Shown piece by piece: positions 40,276 through 49,517 of a stretch of 64,000 nt of DNA. The DNA is taken from positions 153,369 to 217,368 of the forward strand of contig NZ_RJVQ01000006.1 of assembly GCF_003856525.1 (NCBI RefSeq). The letters are read 5' to 3'. The position numbers and the translations under genes were made by a program. Numbering within the stretch: position 1 is the first letter of the stretch; each line of letters starts with the position of its first letter. The notes below the pieces were generated by a model. It saw nothing but the letters and a program-made list of their open reading frames with translations, ran no database searches and was not told the DNA's origin. This DNA comes from Vibrio viridaestus (lineage in GTDB: Bacteria; Pseudomonadota; Gammaproteobacteria; Enterobacterales; Vibrionaceae).

Positions 40276-40301
40276 TAAAGATATTTTTGTTATGCCGATA
40301 A
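40276..40301 (+). promoter_or_regulatory. Flagellar sigma-28 (FliA)-type promoter of pomA
   Basis: TAAAG at 40276-40280 and a perfect GCCGATAA at 40294-40301 match the FliA consensus TAAA-N15-GCCGATAA, with a spacer one base short (14). The start would be near 40308, 41 bases before pomA, placing the stator genes in the late flagellar class. Confidence 0.78.
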
Positions 40302-40348
40302 TGAGATAGTGGCGTAAAGGGGAATGATTTGAACATGAGGAGTACTTC

Positions 40349-41113
40349 GTGGATATAGCAACGCTAGTTGGGTTATTAGGTGGCATGGCTATGGTCGTTA
40401 TGGCGATGGTGCTGGGCGGTAATATCTCCATGTTTATCGACGTCGTATCAATATTGATCGTTGTCGCAGGTTCTGCTTTCGTGGTTATGATGAAATTTAC
40501 CATGGGTCAGTTTTTTGGTTCGGCGAAAATTGCGGTAAAGGCCTTTATGTTCAAAAGTGAAGAGCCTGAAGATCTCATCGCAAAAATCGTTGAAATGGCG
40601 GATGCTGCTCGTAAAGGTGGTTTCCTAGCTCTCGAAGAGATGGAAATCAGTAATAACTTCATGCAAAAAGGCATCGACTTGCTCGTGGATGGTCATGATG
40701 CTGATGTCGTCCGTGCGGCACTACAAAAAGACATTTCTCTTACTGACGAACGCCATGAATTTGGTACGGCTGTATTTAGAGCATTTGGTGACGTGGCTCC
40801 TGCGATGGGGATGATTGGTACTCTGGTTGGATTGGTTGCTATGCTTTCTAACATGGATGACCCAAAATCTATCGGTCCTGCAATGGCGGTTGCATTGTTG
40901 ACGACACTTTATGGTGCCATGATTTCGAACATGATTTGTTTCCCTTTAGCCGATAAGCTTTCTTTGCGTAGGGAACAGGAAACGCTTAACCGTCGGCTGA
41001 TTATGGACGGTGTTCTAGCGATTCAGGATGGACAGAACCCTAGGGTAATTGATGGTTATCTGAAAAATTACCTTAACGAAGGTAAGCGAGCTTTGGACGT
41101 CGATAAAGAATAA
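40349..41113 (+). CDS. pomA: Sodium-driven flagellar motor stator protein PomA
   Basis: PomA is the four-helix stator subunit that turns sodium flow into torque at the rotor protein FliG. The 254-residue protein begins MDIATLVGLLGGMAMVVMAM; the cytoplasmic loop has conserved charges (RKGGFLALEEMEI). Transmembrane 3 and 4 are around DVAPAMGMIGTLVGLVAML and MAVALLTTLYGAMISNM. It uses a GTG start after AGGAG at six bases. A sigma-28-like promoter precedes it and pomB follows 20 bases on. Confidence 0.97.
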   Translation: MDIATLVGLLGGMAMVVMAMVLGGNISMFIDVVSILIVVAGSAFVVMMKFTMGQFFGSAKIAVKAFMFKSEEPEDLIAKIVEMADAARKGGFLALEEMEISNNFMQKGIDLLVDGHDADVVRAALQKDISLTDERHEFGTAVFRAFGDVAPAMGMIGTLVGLVAMLSNMDDPKSIGPAMAVALLTTLYGAMISNMICFPLADKLSLRREQETLNRRLIMDGVLAIQDGQNPRVIDGYLKNYLNEGKRALDVDKE

Positions 41114-41133
41114 ACTTGACTGGGATATGAACG

Positions 41134-42081
41134 ATGGATGATGAAAAGTGTAAATGTCCCCCTCCCGGTCTTCCGATGTGGATGGGGACCTTCTCAGACC
41201 TTATGGCACTGCTTATGTGCTTCTTTGTACTGTTGCTTTCTTTCTCTGAGATGGACGTTCTTAAGTTCAAACAAATTGCCGGTTCTATGAAATTCGCTTT
41301 CGGTGTGCAAAACAGACTCGAAGTGAAAGACATACCCAAAGGGACCAGTGTTATTGCTCAGGAGTTTAGACCTGGACGCCCTGAGCCCACACCGATTGAT
41401 GTCATCATGCAACAAACGATTGATATTACTCAGCAGACGCTAGAGTTCCAGGAAGGCGAATCTGACCGAGCGGGTGGTACTCAAAGGGAAGTGGGGGATT
41501 TAACCGGAGGTCAATCACCGGAAGAATCAACGGAAGACAATCAGAACTCTGAATCTGATCAGCCACAAAAGCAGCAGTCCGAAGCGATGAGTGAAGAAAT
41601 GGAAACCGTGATGGAGACCATTAAAAAGGCACTTAAGCGCGAGATAGATCAGGGCGCGATTGAAGTAGAGAATTTGGGGCAGGAGATTGTAATCAGGATC
41701 AGAGAGAAAGGTGCATTCCCTAGAGGTTCGGCATTTCTACAACCTAAGTTCCGTCCACTCGTGCGGCAAATAACTGAATTGGTGAAAGATGTACCGGGGA
41801 TTATCCGTATTTCTGGGCATACTGATAACCAACCACTCGACTCTGAGTTGTACCGGTCTAAATGGGATCTTTCTGCTCAGCGTGCCGTCTCGGTTGCTCA
41901 GGAAATGGAAAGTGTTCCCGGCTTTGACCATAATCGGCTCGAAGTTCGTGGTATGGCAGATACCGAGCCAGTTGCTACCAATGAAACTCCTCAGGGCCGA
42001 GCGTTAAATCGCCGTGTTGAGATCAGTATCCTCCAAGGTAAGCCTATTTACAGCGATGAGGTTCGTTCTGTAACGCCGTAA
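41134..42081 (+). CDS. pomB: Sodium-driven flagellar motor stator protein PomB
   Basis: PomB carries the sodium-binding site of the stator and anchors it to peptidoglycan. The single helix contains the essential aspartate (GTFSDLMALLMCFFVLLLSF, Asp 22; the counterpart of Asp 24 in V. alginolyticus). The plug segment and PGRPEPTPIDVIMQQT follow, then a linker rich in Gln, Glu and Ser with a coiled stretch, and an OmpA-like domain (SGHTDNQPL, RALNRRVEI). The 315 residues match the Vibrio protein. Confidence 0.97.
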   Translation: MDDEKCKCPPPGLPMWMGTFSDLMALLMCFFVLLLSFSEMDVLKFKQIAGSMKFAFGVQNRLEVKDIPKGTSVIAQEFRPGRPEPTPIDVIMQQTIDITQQTLEFQEGESDRAGGTQREVGDLTGGQSPEESTEDNQNSESDQPQKQQSEAMSEEMETVMETIKKALKREIDQGAIEVENLGQEIVIRIREKGAFPRGSAFLQPKFRPLVRQITELVKDVPGIIRISGHTDNQPLDSELYRSKWDLSAQRAVSVAQEMESVPGFDHNRLEVRGMADTEPVATNETPQGRALNRRVEISILQGKPIYSDEVRSVTP

Positions 42082-42103
42082 CGTTTGGACTACATAATCC
42101 GCA

Positions 42104-42134
42104 AAAGGGAAAGATCTTGTCTTTCCCTTTTTTA
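42104..42134 (+). terminator. Terminator of pomAB
   Basis: AAAGGGAAAGA (42104-42114) pairs with TCTTTCCCTTT (42120-42130) around a five-base loop, followed by further T residues. Confidence 0.92.
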
Positions 42135-42255
42135 TAGACTTTCCTCACACTTTAGATCTCGTGTATAATATTGCGCCTTTATTGTGTTGCGCTTTATCAA
42201 GCTTATAACTTGCCTTAGTGCTGAATAACTCCCTAGTAATATTGCGAATAGACCT

Positions 42256-43704
42256 ATGAAATTTATTGTTAAGCCACATCCAGAAATCTTTGTTAAAAGT
42301 GAATCAGTGCGTAAGCGTTTTACGCGAATTCTTGAGTGCAATATTCGCAATATTATTAAGAGAAGAACGCAGTCTGTCGCGGTGTTTAACCGTCGTGATC
42401 ATATCGAAGTTACGTCTCCTTCAGCGGACTACTATCAGGAAACGTTAGAAATTTTGACTCAAACGCCTGGTATTCATCATGTTCTGGAAGTGAAGCAGTC
42501 TGAGTTCACAGATATGCACGATATCTATGAGCAGGTGCTTGAACTTAGTCGCGAGAAAATCGTAGGTAAGACCTTTGTGGTTCGAGCAAAACGTCGTGGT
42601 AAGCATGATTTCACGTCGATAGAGCTTGAACGCTATGTCGGTGGCGGTTTGAATCAGGCGGTTGAGTCAGCAAAAGTGAAGCTAAACAATCCAGATGTAA
42701 CCGTCAATATTGAGGTTTCAGATGAAATTCTTAATCAGGTGATCGCACGTCACAAAGGATTAGGCGGTTTTCCATTGGGTACCCAAGAAGATGTACTGAG
42801 CCTAATTTCTGGTGGATTTGACTCAGGTGTATCCAGTTATTTGCACATTAAACGCGGTTCTAAAGTTCATTACTGTTTCTTCAATCTTGGTGGTCCAGCC
42901 CATGAGATCGGCGTTAAACAGGTCGCTTATTACTTGTGGAACAAATACGGCTCATCTGCAAAAGTGCGTTTTATTTCTGTCGATTTTGAACCTGTTGTCG
43001 CTGAGATTTTAGAAAAAGTCGATGACGGTCAGATGGGGGTTGTACTTAAACGGATGTTTATGCGCGCAGCCGGTATGATTGCAGAGAAATTTGACATTCA
43101 GGCTTTGGTTACAGGTGAAGCGTTGGGACAGGTTTCCAGTCAAACATTGACCAACCTACGTCATATTGATGGTGTAACCGACAGACTGATTCTTCGTCCA
43201 TTAATCAACTGGGACAAAGAAGACATCATCAACTTGGCTCGCGAAATTGGTACGGAAGACTTCGCAAAAACGATGCCTGAATACTGCGGTGTGATTTCCA
43301 AGAAACCAACCGTCAAAGCGATAAAAGAAAAGCTTGAAGCGGAAGAGCTGAACTTCGACTTCTCTATTATTGATCAGGTTGTGTTTAACGCTCGCCAAAT
43401 GGATATCCGCGAGATAGCCAAAGAAAGCGAGCAGGAAGCACCTGAAGTCGAATTGGTAGATGCAGTTCAATCTGACGCTATCGTGCTTGATGTGCGTGGC
43501 CCTGAAGAAGAAGAGCATAATCCTTTGGATATTGATAGTGTCGAAGTGCTACACATCCCGTTCTACAAACTATCAACTAAGTTTGGTGACCTCGACCAGT
43601 CGAAAACGTACTTACTGTATTGTGAGCGCGGAGTGATGAGTCGTCTGCAAGCGTTGTATCTCAAAGAACAGGGCTATCAGAATGTGAAGGTTTATAGACC
43701 ATAA
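42256..43704 (+). CDS. thiI: tRNA 4-thiouridine synthase / thiamine thiazole sulfur carrier ThiI
   Basis: ThiI activates U8 of tRNA with ATP and transfers sulfur, and in enterobacteria also feeds the thiazole of thiamine. The 482-residue protein has a ferredoxin-like and THUMP domain (about 1-165), the PP-loop [11 protein letters not shown] near 185, the cysteine in YCGVISKKP near 344, and a C-terminal rhodanese domain with the persulfide cysteine in [14 protein letters not shown] near 456. The full-length rhodanese form matches E. coli. It has a TATAAT box about 90 bases upstream and its own terminator. Confidence 0.97.
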   Translation: MKFIVKPHPEIFVKSESVRKRFTRILECNIRNIIKRRTQSVAVFNRRDHIEVTSPSADYYQETLEILTQTPGIHHVLEVKQSEFTDMHDIYEQVLELSREKIVGKTFVVRAKRRGKHDFTSIELERYVGGGLNQAVESAKVKLNNPDVTVNIEVSDEILNQVIARHKGLGGFPLGTQEDVLSLISGGFDSGVSSYLHIKRGSKVHYCFFNLGGPAHEIGVKQVAYYLWNKYGSSAKVRFISVDFEPVVAEILEKVDDGQMGVVLKRMFMRAAGMIAEKFDIQALVTGEALGQVSSQTLTNLRHIDGVTDRLILRPLINWDKEDIINLAREIGTEDFAKTMPEYCGVISKKPTVKAIKEKLEAEELNFDFSIIDQVVFNARQMDIREIAKESEQEAPEVELVDAVQSDAIVLDVRGPEEEEHNPLDIDSVEVLHIPFYKLSTKFGDLDQSKTYLLYCERGVMSRLQALYLKEQGYQNVKVYRP

Positions 43705-43727
43705 TACGCGTCTGAACTTTAACCAAG

Positions 43728-43757
43728 AACCGTAACATGATGTTGCGGTTTTTTTGT
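43728..43757 (+). terminator. Terminator of thiI
   Basis: AACCGTAAC pairs with GTTGCGGTT (one G-U) around ATGAT and is followed by seven T residues. It lies beside the oppositely directed terminator of gcvB. Confidence 0.9.
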
Positions 43758-43769
43758 TTTTGCCACACA

Positions 43770-43975
43770 TAAAAAAACACCGCCTAATCAGGCGGTGTCG
43801 AAATTTGACAGACAGGTCAAAAAATAAAATACAGGAAGTATAGATTTGTGCAGGTTTTCTGCGCAAAAAGTTTTGGTAGTTTCCTACCGAACTCGAAATA
43901 CGAGTTTGCAAACACAACATCGCAACACAAGACTCGATGATTCTAAGGAGAATCAAACTGTTAAGGCCTGTTTTG
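43770..43975 (-). ncRNA. gcvB: GcvB small regulatory RNA
   Basis: On the minus strand, divergent from gcvA, there is a transcript-like region with the hallmarks of GcvB: a GU-rich stretch (TGTTGCGATGTTGTGTTTGC), the conserved ACTTCCTGTA and ACCTGTCTGTC segments, and a terminator ACACCGCCT-GATT-AGGCGGTGT followed by seven T residues (43777-43798). GcvB pairs through Hfq with mRNAs of amino-acid and peptide transporters and lowers their translation. The 5' end is estimated from the promoter at 43984-44012. The length of about 205 bases fits the known RNA. Confidence 0.93.
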
Positions 43976-43983
43976 CGGGCGAG

Positions 43984-44012
43984 AATATAGAATTTTTATC
44001 GCACCTCAGCAA
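43984..44012 (-). promoter_or_regulatory. Sigma-70 promoter of gcvB
   Basis: On the minus strand TTGCTG (44012-44007), a 17-base spacer and TATATT (43989-43984) form a good promoter ending about nine bases before the estimated gcvB start. GcvA, encoded on the other side, is the known activator of gcvB in E. coli. Confidence 0.75.
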
Positions 44013-44071
44013 TGGATAATTTATAATGTTTCACATAAGAAAAACTAATAGCCAAATTGGAGTGATTAAAA

Positions 44072-44992
44072 ATGGTAAAAAGGCTGCCCCCATTAAATTC
44101 TCTGCGTGTATTTGAGTCTGCTGCACGGCACCTCAGTTTTACAAGGGCTGCAGAGGAGTTGTTCGTTACTCAGGCTGCCGTCAGTCACCAAATAAAGACC
44201 TTAGAAGAATTTCTTGGATTAAAGTTATTTCGAAGAAGAAATCGCTCCTTATTGCTAACTGAAGAAGGACAAAATTATTTTTCAGATATGAAAGATATCT
44301 TTTCATCTATTCAGGAAGCGACAGATAAACTTCTAGAACGAAGTGAGAAGGGGGCTCTCACCATCAGTTTACCTCCAAGTTTTGCTATTCAGTGGCTCGT
44401 TCCTCGACTGGCGGATTTTAATCGACAGCAACCTGATATCGATGTTCGCATAAAAGCAGTTGATAAAGATGAAGGTTCATTAGTCGAAGATGTGGATGTG
44501 GCCATTTACTATGGTAAAGGGAATTGGCCGGGGCTTCGTGCTGATAAGCTTTATCAGGAATTTTTAATTCCATTATGCTCTCCGCAACTTTTAGAAGGAG
44601 ATAAGCCTATCACTTCACTAAGTGATCTTGCTAAACATACGTTATTACACGATACATCAAGGCAAGAGTGGAAACAGTTTGTAAAGGAAAATGGAATCGG
44701 CAATGTGAATGTGAACCACGGCCCCATTTTTAGTCATTCTACGATGGTGTTACAGGCGGCAGCTCATGGCCAGGGCATCGCGCTGGGTAACAATGTTCTC
44801 GCCCAGCCAGAGATTGCCTCCGGACGTTTGGTTGCGCCTTTTGATAAAGTATTAATGACCGACAACGCCTTCTATGTCGTATGTCATGAAAAACAAGCCG
44901 ACTTGGGTCGTGTCGCAACATTTCGAGATTGGATGATTGCCAGAGCTAAGCAAGAACAAGAGGAAATGCTCGATGAAGAACATCATCATTAA
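44072..44992 (+). CDS. gcvA: Transcriptional regulator GcvA
   Basis: GcvA is the LysR-type regulator of the glycine cleavage operon and of gcvB. The 306-residue protein begins MVKRLPPLNSLRVFESAARHLSF with the helix-turn-helix FTRAAEELFVTQAAVSHQIKTLE, followed by the effector domain (ISLPPSFAIQWLVPRL, HGQGIALGNN). The C-terminus is an acidic and histidine-rich tail (EEMLDEEHHH). Its position opposite gcvB and upstream of DUF423 and rlmM is the conserved gammaproteobacterial arrangement. Confidence 0.95.
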   Translation: MVKRLPPLNSLRVFESAARHLSFTRAAEELFVTQAAVSHQIKTLEEFLGLKLFRRRNRSLLLTEEGQNYFSDMKDIFSSIQEATDKLLERSEKGALTISLPPSFAIQWLVPRLADFNRQQPDIDVRIKAVDKDEGSLVEDVDVAIYYGKGNWPGLRADKLYQEFLIPLCSPQLLEGDKPITSLSDLAKHTLLHDTSRQEWKQFVKENGIGNVNVNHGPIFSHSTMVLQAAAHGQGIALGNNVLAQPEIASGRLVAPFDKVLMTDNAFYVVCHEKQADLGRVATFRDWMIARAKQEQEEMLDEEHHH

Positions 44993-45596
44993 TGGTTTGC
45001 CTGAGTGGCCTAAATTTATTTTTGCCCACGGTGCTGGTGCCGGAATGGATCATCCTTTTATGGAAACAATCGCATCGGAGCTTGAGAAACATCAGATCTG
45101 TGTAATTCGTTTTGATTTTCCATATATGGAGCAGCAAAAAGAACTTAACAAAAAGCGCCCACCCGACCGTGCACCAAAGCTATTGGAAGCGTATCAACAG
45201 ATTATCAAGGAATACGCCAATGACCAGCCTATTATCATTGGTGGAAAGTCAATGGGAGGGCGAATGGCATCGCTTCTTGAACAAGATGATCTGGTAAAGG
45301 GCGTTGCTTGCCTGGGATATCCGTTTCATCCGCCGGGTAAGCCTGAAAAGTTTAAAGGCGAGCATCTGGCTCAATTTGAAAAGCCATGTTTAATATTGCA
45401 AGGAGAGAGGGATACTTTCGGTAAAAGAGAGGAATTTGAGCAATTCAGTCTGTCTACTTCCATTCGCGTTGAGTTTATAGCTGATGGTGATCATAGTTTT
45501 AAACCACGTAAATCTTCCGGTGCGACGGAAATGGGGAACTTAGAAAGTGCCGCTAGTTATTTAGCGCAATTTATCAAGGAGACTTATGATGCATAG
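44973..45596 (+). CDS. Alpha/beta hydrolase (KANL3/Tex30-like)
   Basis: The 207-residue hydrolase has FAHGAGAGMDHPFM near the start (oxyanion region), the nucleophile elbow GGKSMGGRMAS near residue 92, an aspartate in LQGERDTFG and the catalytic histidine in DGDHSFKP. The family is related to dienelactone hydrolase; the substrate is unknown. ATG 44973 has GAGGA eight bases upstream and lies inside the end of gcvA (20-base overlap), showing co-transcription. Confidence 0.85.
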   Translation: MKNIIINGLPEWPKFIFAHGAGAGMDHPFMETIASELEKHQICVIRFDFPYMEQQKELNKKRPPDRAPKLLEAYQQIIKEYANDQPIIIGGKSMGGRMASLLEQDDLVKGVACLGYPFHPPGKPEKFKGEHLAQFEKPCLILQGERDTFGKREEFEQFSLSTSIRVEFIADGDHSFKPRKSSGATEMGNLESAASYLAQFIKETYDA

Positions 45597-45987
45597 ACGA
45601 TTTTTGGGATTAGGCGCATTTTTTGCTGGTACCGGCGTTATATTGGGTGCGTTTGCTGCTCATGGATTAAAGAAGGTCTTATCTCCTTATTTATTAGATG
45701 TATTTCAGACTGGAGTGCATTATCAATTCATTCATTCAATTGCGCTTATTCTGGTAAGTTTAATGATGTTACATCTTAAGACTGCTGATTTGGCGCAAAA
45801 GTATTTTAAACGCGCAGGGATTTGTTTTACCATCGGCATCCTTTGTTTTAGTGGAAGCCTCTATTTACTGGCTTTGACTGGAGTTAAATGGTTTGGACCC
45901 ATTACACCGTTAGGTGGTCTGTTCTTTATTATAGGATGGATGATGTTGCTAATTGCGTCATTTAAAATGAAAGAGGTAAGTCAGTGA
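45586..45987 (+). CDS. DUF423 family inner-membrane protein (YgdD)
   Basis: This 133-residue protein has four membrane helices. Family landmarks are [21 protein letters not shown] at the start, [16 protein letters not shown], and [16 protein letters not shown]. The function is unknown. AAGGAG lies just before two adjacent ATG codons (45586 and 45589), either of which may be used. It overlaps both neighbours: 11 bases with the hydrolase and four bases (GTGA) with rlmM. Confidence 0.93.
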   Translation: MMHRRFLGLGAFFAGTGVILGAFAAHGLKKVLSPYLLDVFQTGVHYQFIHSIALILVSLMMLHLKTADLAQKYFKRAGICFTIGILCFSGSLYLLALTGVKWFGPITPLGGLFFIIGWMMLLIASFKMKEVSQ

Positions 45988-47075
45988 AACAGTTAATGCT
46001 CTATTGTCGTCCCGGTTTTGAAAAAGAGTGCGCCGGTGAAATTCAGGACAGGGCTGCACGCGTAGAGGTTTATGGTTTTCCACGGCTTAAATCCAACACT
46101 GGATTTGTTGTTTTTGAGTGCTATCAGGATGGTGATGCCCATCGATTAATCAAAGAACTTGAATTCAATACCTTAATCTTTGCAAGACAAATGTTTGCGG
46201 TATTAGTGGAATGCGCTGATCTACCTGTTCAAGATCGTATCAGCCCTATACTAGAATCGCTTGCTGAGTCAGATGAGTTTCCTCGATGTGGTGATCTGCG
46301 TGTCGAAACTCCTGATACCAATGAAGCGAAAGAATTACTTAAGTTCTGCCGGAAATTTACTGTGCCGCTAAGACAAGCGATGCGTGGTAAGGGTTTTCTA
46401 TTCGATAAAGACAATGCTAAAAAGCCCGTGATGCACGTGTGCTTTACTAAACCAGGACACTGTTTTGTTGGTTTTTCATATACAACGAACAACTCTGCCT
46501 TTTTTATGGGTATCCCAAGACTCAAGTTTCCTGCCGATGCTCCAAGTCGTTCAACGCTCAAGCTGGAAGAAGCATTCCATGTTTTTATTCCCCGTCATGA
46601 GTGGGATGAGAGGCTTGCTCCAGGTATGTGGGGGGTGGATTTAGGTGCTTGTCCGGGAGGATGGACTTATCAACTGGTGAAACGCTCGATGTTCGTTCAT
46701 GCGATTGATAATGGTCAGATGGCCGATAGCTTGATGGATACGGGGCAAGTAAAACACCATCTGGTTGATGGTTTTAAGTTTGAGCCACCGCGTAAAAATG
46801 TGACTTGGTTAGTCTGTGACATGATTGAAAAGCCATCAAGAGTGGCTCAGTTAATGGGGGAATGGCTAATCAGCGGTTGGGCAAAAGAGACTATTTTTAA
46901 CCTCAAGCTGCCCATGAAAGGTCGCTACGACGAAGTATTGCAAGATATTGAAAACCTGAAAGTATTTCTCAAAGAGAACAATGTGAAATTCAAACTTCAG
47001 GCAAAGCATTTATACCATGATCGTGAAGAAATCACGGTACATGTTCAATGTCTCTCAAATATTTCGCCGCGTTGA
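45984..47075 (+). CDS. rlmM: 23S rRNA 2'-O-ribose C2498 methyltransferase RlmM
   Basis: RlmM methylates cytidine 2498 of 23S rRNA before ribosome assembly. The 363-residue protein has an N-terminal THUMP-like region ([17 protein letters not shown]), [13 protein letters not shown] in the middle, the SAM-binding motif [15 protein letters not shown] near 214, and catalytic Lys/Asp/Lys/Glu positions in the C-terminal half ([22 protein letters not shown]-like region). It begins with GTG overlapping the previous stop. Confidence 0.96.
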   Translation: MKQLMLYCRPGFEKECAGEIQDRAARVEVYGFPRLKSNTGFVVFECYQDGDAHRLIKELEFNTLIFARQMFAVLVECADLPVQDRISPILESLAESDEFPRCGDLRVETPDTNEAKELLKFCRKFTVPLRQAMRGKGFLFDKDNAKKPVMHVCFTKPGHCFVGFSYTTNNSAFFMGIPRLKFPADAPSRSTLKLEEAFHVFIPRHEWDERLAPGMWGVDLGACPGGWTYQLVKRSMFVHAIDNGQMADSLMDTGQVKHHLVDGFKFEPPRKNVTWLVCDMIEKPSRVAQLMGEWLISGWAKETIFNLKLPMKGRYDEVLQDIENLKVFLKENNVKFKLQAKHLYHDREEITVHVQCLSNISPR

Positions 47076-47085
47076 TGGGATAGAA

Positions 47086-47110
47086 AAGGAAGCAGAGGCT
47101 TCCTTTTTTT
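47086..47110. terminator. Bidirectional terminator between rlmM and xni
   Basis: AAGGAAGC (47086-47093), loop AGAG and GCTTCCTT (47098-47105) are followed by TTTTT. It is eleven bases after rlmM and overlaps the end of xni. Confidence 0.82.
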
Positions 47111-47891
47111 ATTGTTCTTGTCTCTGAGGCTGATAACGAATATCTTGAAGATTAAACCCCAGTTCGATATCTGTTTTTAATGTTGCCACTTGTTTGCACT
47201 GTAAGGCCAGATGTTCATTTCCCACCATTTTGTTTTTGTATTTTGTTGGTAGATCTTCTGCCGACAATGCTTGTTCAAGTGAACCGTATTGGCTAATAAG
47301 GTCTTTTGCTGCTTTTGGACCCATTCCTGGCACACCCGTTACCTGACTTGAACTTAAACCTGTGATTCCCCAAAAATCGGGTAACTGCTTAGGTGTTACG
47401 CCAAATTCCTCTGCGATAAAAGGAGCATCAAGCCATCGGTGCTGAAAATAATCACGAATCTGTAGGTTCGGTAGTAGAAGTTGACAGTATCCTTTGTCAG
47501 TGGAAATAATGGTAACTCTTTCATTATGTGACGCTACTTTTACTGCCAGAGTTGCCACTAAATCATCGGCTTCGTCGCCACTGGATAACAGCGAATCGAT
47601 TCCCAAATCCCACCATGCTTGTTGGATTGCATCCATACCATTTTGTAACGGAACGGGCATGGGTTTGCGCCCCTGCTTATATTCAGGGATAAGCTCTGCC
47701 CGCCAACCCCTGTCTTGTTCAGAATGATCAAAGACGGCAATGATATGTGTCGGCTGGGATTCTTCAATAATTCTTGTCAGCGTTCTTTTTGTGGTAGAAA
47801 TTGTTCTTTCTATGTCATTGGGGTCGGGTTGCGCGGAATGCACACGACGAATGAGGTTTAAAGCATCAATAATGACAAGGTGTATAGACAT
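47109..47891 (-). CDS. xni: Flap endonuclease Xni (ExoIX)
   Basis: This 5'-nuclease of the FEN family lacks a polymerase and cleaves flap DNA. The 260-residue protein has conserved acidic metal ligands in IDALNLIRRVH, AVFDHSEQDRGWRAEL, SGDEADDLVATLA and STDKGYCQLL, and the helix-hairpin-helix VPGMGPKAAKDLI. One of the usual acidic metal ligands of full FEN enzymes is missing in Xni proteins in general. It lies upstream of and convergent with rlmM, a conserved neighbourhood. Confidence 0.94.
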   Translation of the reverse strand: MSIHLVIIDALNLIRRVHSAQPDPNDIERTISTTKRTLTRIIEESQPTHIIAVFDHSEQDRGWRAELIPEYKQGRKPMPVPLQNGMDAIQQAWWDLGIDSLLSSGDEADDLVATLAVKVASHNERVTIISTDKGYCQLLLPNLQIRDYFQHRWLDAPFIAEEFGVTPKQLPDFWGITGLSSSQVTGVPGMGPKAAKDLISQYGSLEQALSAEDLPTKYKNKMVGNEHLALQCKQVATLKTDIELGFNLQDIRYQPQRQEQ

Positions 47892-47951
47892 AATAATAAA
47901 AAAATAGAGGCCGAAGCCCCTATTGTAAATTAACTGAAATGAATTACTACC

Positions 47952-49310
47952 TTACATAATACGATAGCAAGGTTCATAGGCATGACCACCGGGTAATTTC
48001 ATTCTGTTTTGCTCCACAAAGTCACGTAGCAATTTATCCATTTTTTTCATTAGCGCTTTATCACCATCCAGTAAGAATGGGCCGTGTTTTTCTATTTCAC
48101 GGATACCTTCTGCTTTGACGTTACCAGCAACAATACCAGAGAAAGCTTTACGTAAGTTCGAAGCCAACTCTTCAGGTGCCTGGTTATGGTGTAAATCCAA
48201 TGCTGCCATTGCTTTATGAGTCGGTTCAAATGGTAGCTGAAATGATGGATCGATTTTTAGTGACCAGTTAAAACTGTATGCATCGCCATTGTCTTTACGG
48301 TGTTGACGAACCTCTGGCATGGCGTCTTTCATAATTCTCGCCACTTTAGCTGGATCGTCGATTACGATCTGATAGTGCTTTTGTGCCTGCTCGCCCAGCG
48401 TTTCTGCAATGAATTTATCCAATGACCGGAAGTACGCTTCACTTGCTTTGGGACCTGTTAATACGATAGGCATCGGTTGAGACGCGTTTTCTGGGTGCAT
48501 CATGATACCAAGAATATACAGTAACTCCTCAGCCGTTCCTGGTCCGCCAGGGAAAATAATAATTCCATGAGCAAAACGCACAAAGCCTTCGAGACGCTTT
48601 TCAATATCAGGCATGATAATGAGTTCGTTGACAATTGGATTTGGTGGCTCGGCTGCAATTATGGATGGTTCAGTTAAACCGATATAACGAGCGTCTTTGT
48701 AGCGTTGTTTGGCATGGCCAATTGCCGCGCCTTTCATTGGGCCTTCCATCGCTCCTGGTCCACAACCCGTACAAATATTAAGTTCCCGTAGTCCGAGTTC
48801 ATTACCGACTTGGCGGGTATATTGGTATTCGACTGGATTGATTGAGTGGCCACCCCAGCAAACGACCATATTTGGAGTTAAGCCCGGAATTAGGGTGCCA
48901 GCATTACGCAAAATACTGAATACTAAGTTCGTGATATGTGCTGAGTCACACAAGTCCATTCTTTGAGTGCTAGCCAGATGCATATTGACGTAGACGATAT
49001 CTCTTAAAACAGAAAATAAATGTTCCTGAATACCTTTGATGATCTCGCCATCGACAAAAGCATGTTCTGGTGGGTTAATTAACTCTAGCTTCATACCACG
49101 TTCACGTCTAAGCACGTTTACGTCAAAGGATTGGTACTTGTCGAGAAGCTCTTTCGAGTTGTCTGTATGGCTGCCGGAGTTGAGCACCGCCAGAGTACAA
49201 TTACGATAAAGTTCGTAGAGATCTCCGCTTGAAGCCGTTTTTTTTAGACGTTCTACTTCCAATTGAGAAAGCAAATCCATACTTCCAGTCGGATTGATAT
49301 GTGTAATCAT
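47952..49310 (-). CDS. ppnN: Pyrimidine/purine nucleotide 5'-monophosphate nucleosidase PpnN
   Basis: PpnN (YgdH) splits nucleoside monophosphates into base and ribose 5-phosphate and is activated by (p)ppGpp in E. coli. The 452-residue protein contains a LOG-family Rossmann core with [17 protein letters not shown] around 270 and the phosphate loop [16 protein letters not shown] near 180, flanked by the N- and C-terminal YgdH-type domains ([14 protein letters not shown] at the start, [12 protein letters not shown] at the end). The length is as in E. coli. Confidence 0.95.
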   Translation of the reverse strand: MITHINPTGSMDLLSQLEVERLKKTASSGDLYELYRNCTLAVLNSGSHTDNSKELLDKYQSFDVNVLRRERGMKLELINPPEHAFVDGEIIKGIQEHLFSVLRDIVYVNMHLASTQRMDLCDSAHITNLVFSILRNAGTLIPGLTPNMVVCWGGHSINPVEYQYTRQVGNELGLRELNICTGCGPGAMEGPMKGAAIGHAKQRYKDARYIGLTEPSIIAAEPPNPIVNELIIMPDIEKRLEGFVRFAHGIIIFPGGPGTAEELLYILGIMMHPENASQPMPIVLTGPKASEAYFRSLDKFIAETLGEQAQKHYQIVIDDPAKVARIMKDAMPEVRQHRKDNGDAYSFNWSLKIDPSFQLPFEPTHKAMAALDLHHNQAPEELASNLRKAFSGIVAGNVKAEGIREIEKHGPFLLDGDKALMKKMDKLLRDFVEQNRMKLPGGHAYEPCYRIM

Positions 49311-49517
49311 GGTGCCTCCCTTTTTAAGAGATCTTTTTATGCTAGGAACGTTAGCACTAGTCTATCGTGCCGTTCGAGGCATGTAACTGATGGAAACTAA
49401 CTTTCTGATTTATCAGTAACTAATTAGTTAAAAAGTTGGATAGGGTATCTGAAAGTATTACCTATACTCTCTAGGAACGCTAGATGTGGATTGACCGTTT
49501 GGTTAAAATGTAACCAC

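Noticed and set aside
43201-43956. Leftward open frames over thiI and gcvB
   Set aside because: They are antisense to a strong gene or cover the GcvB RNA and have no family features.
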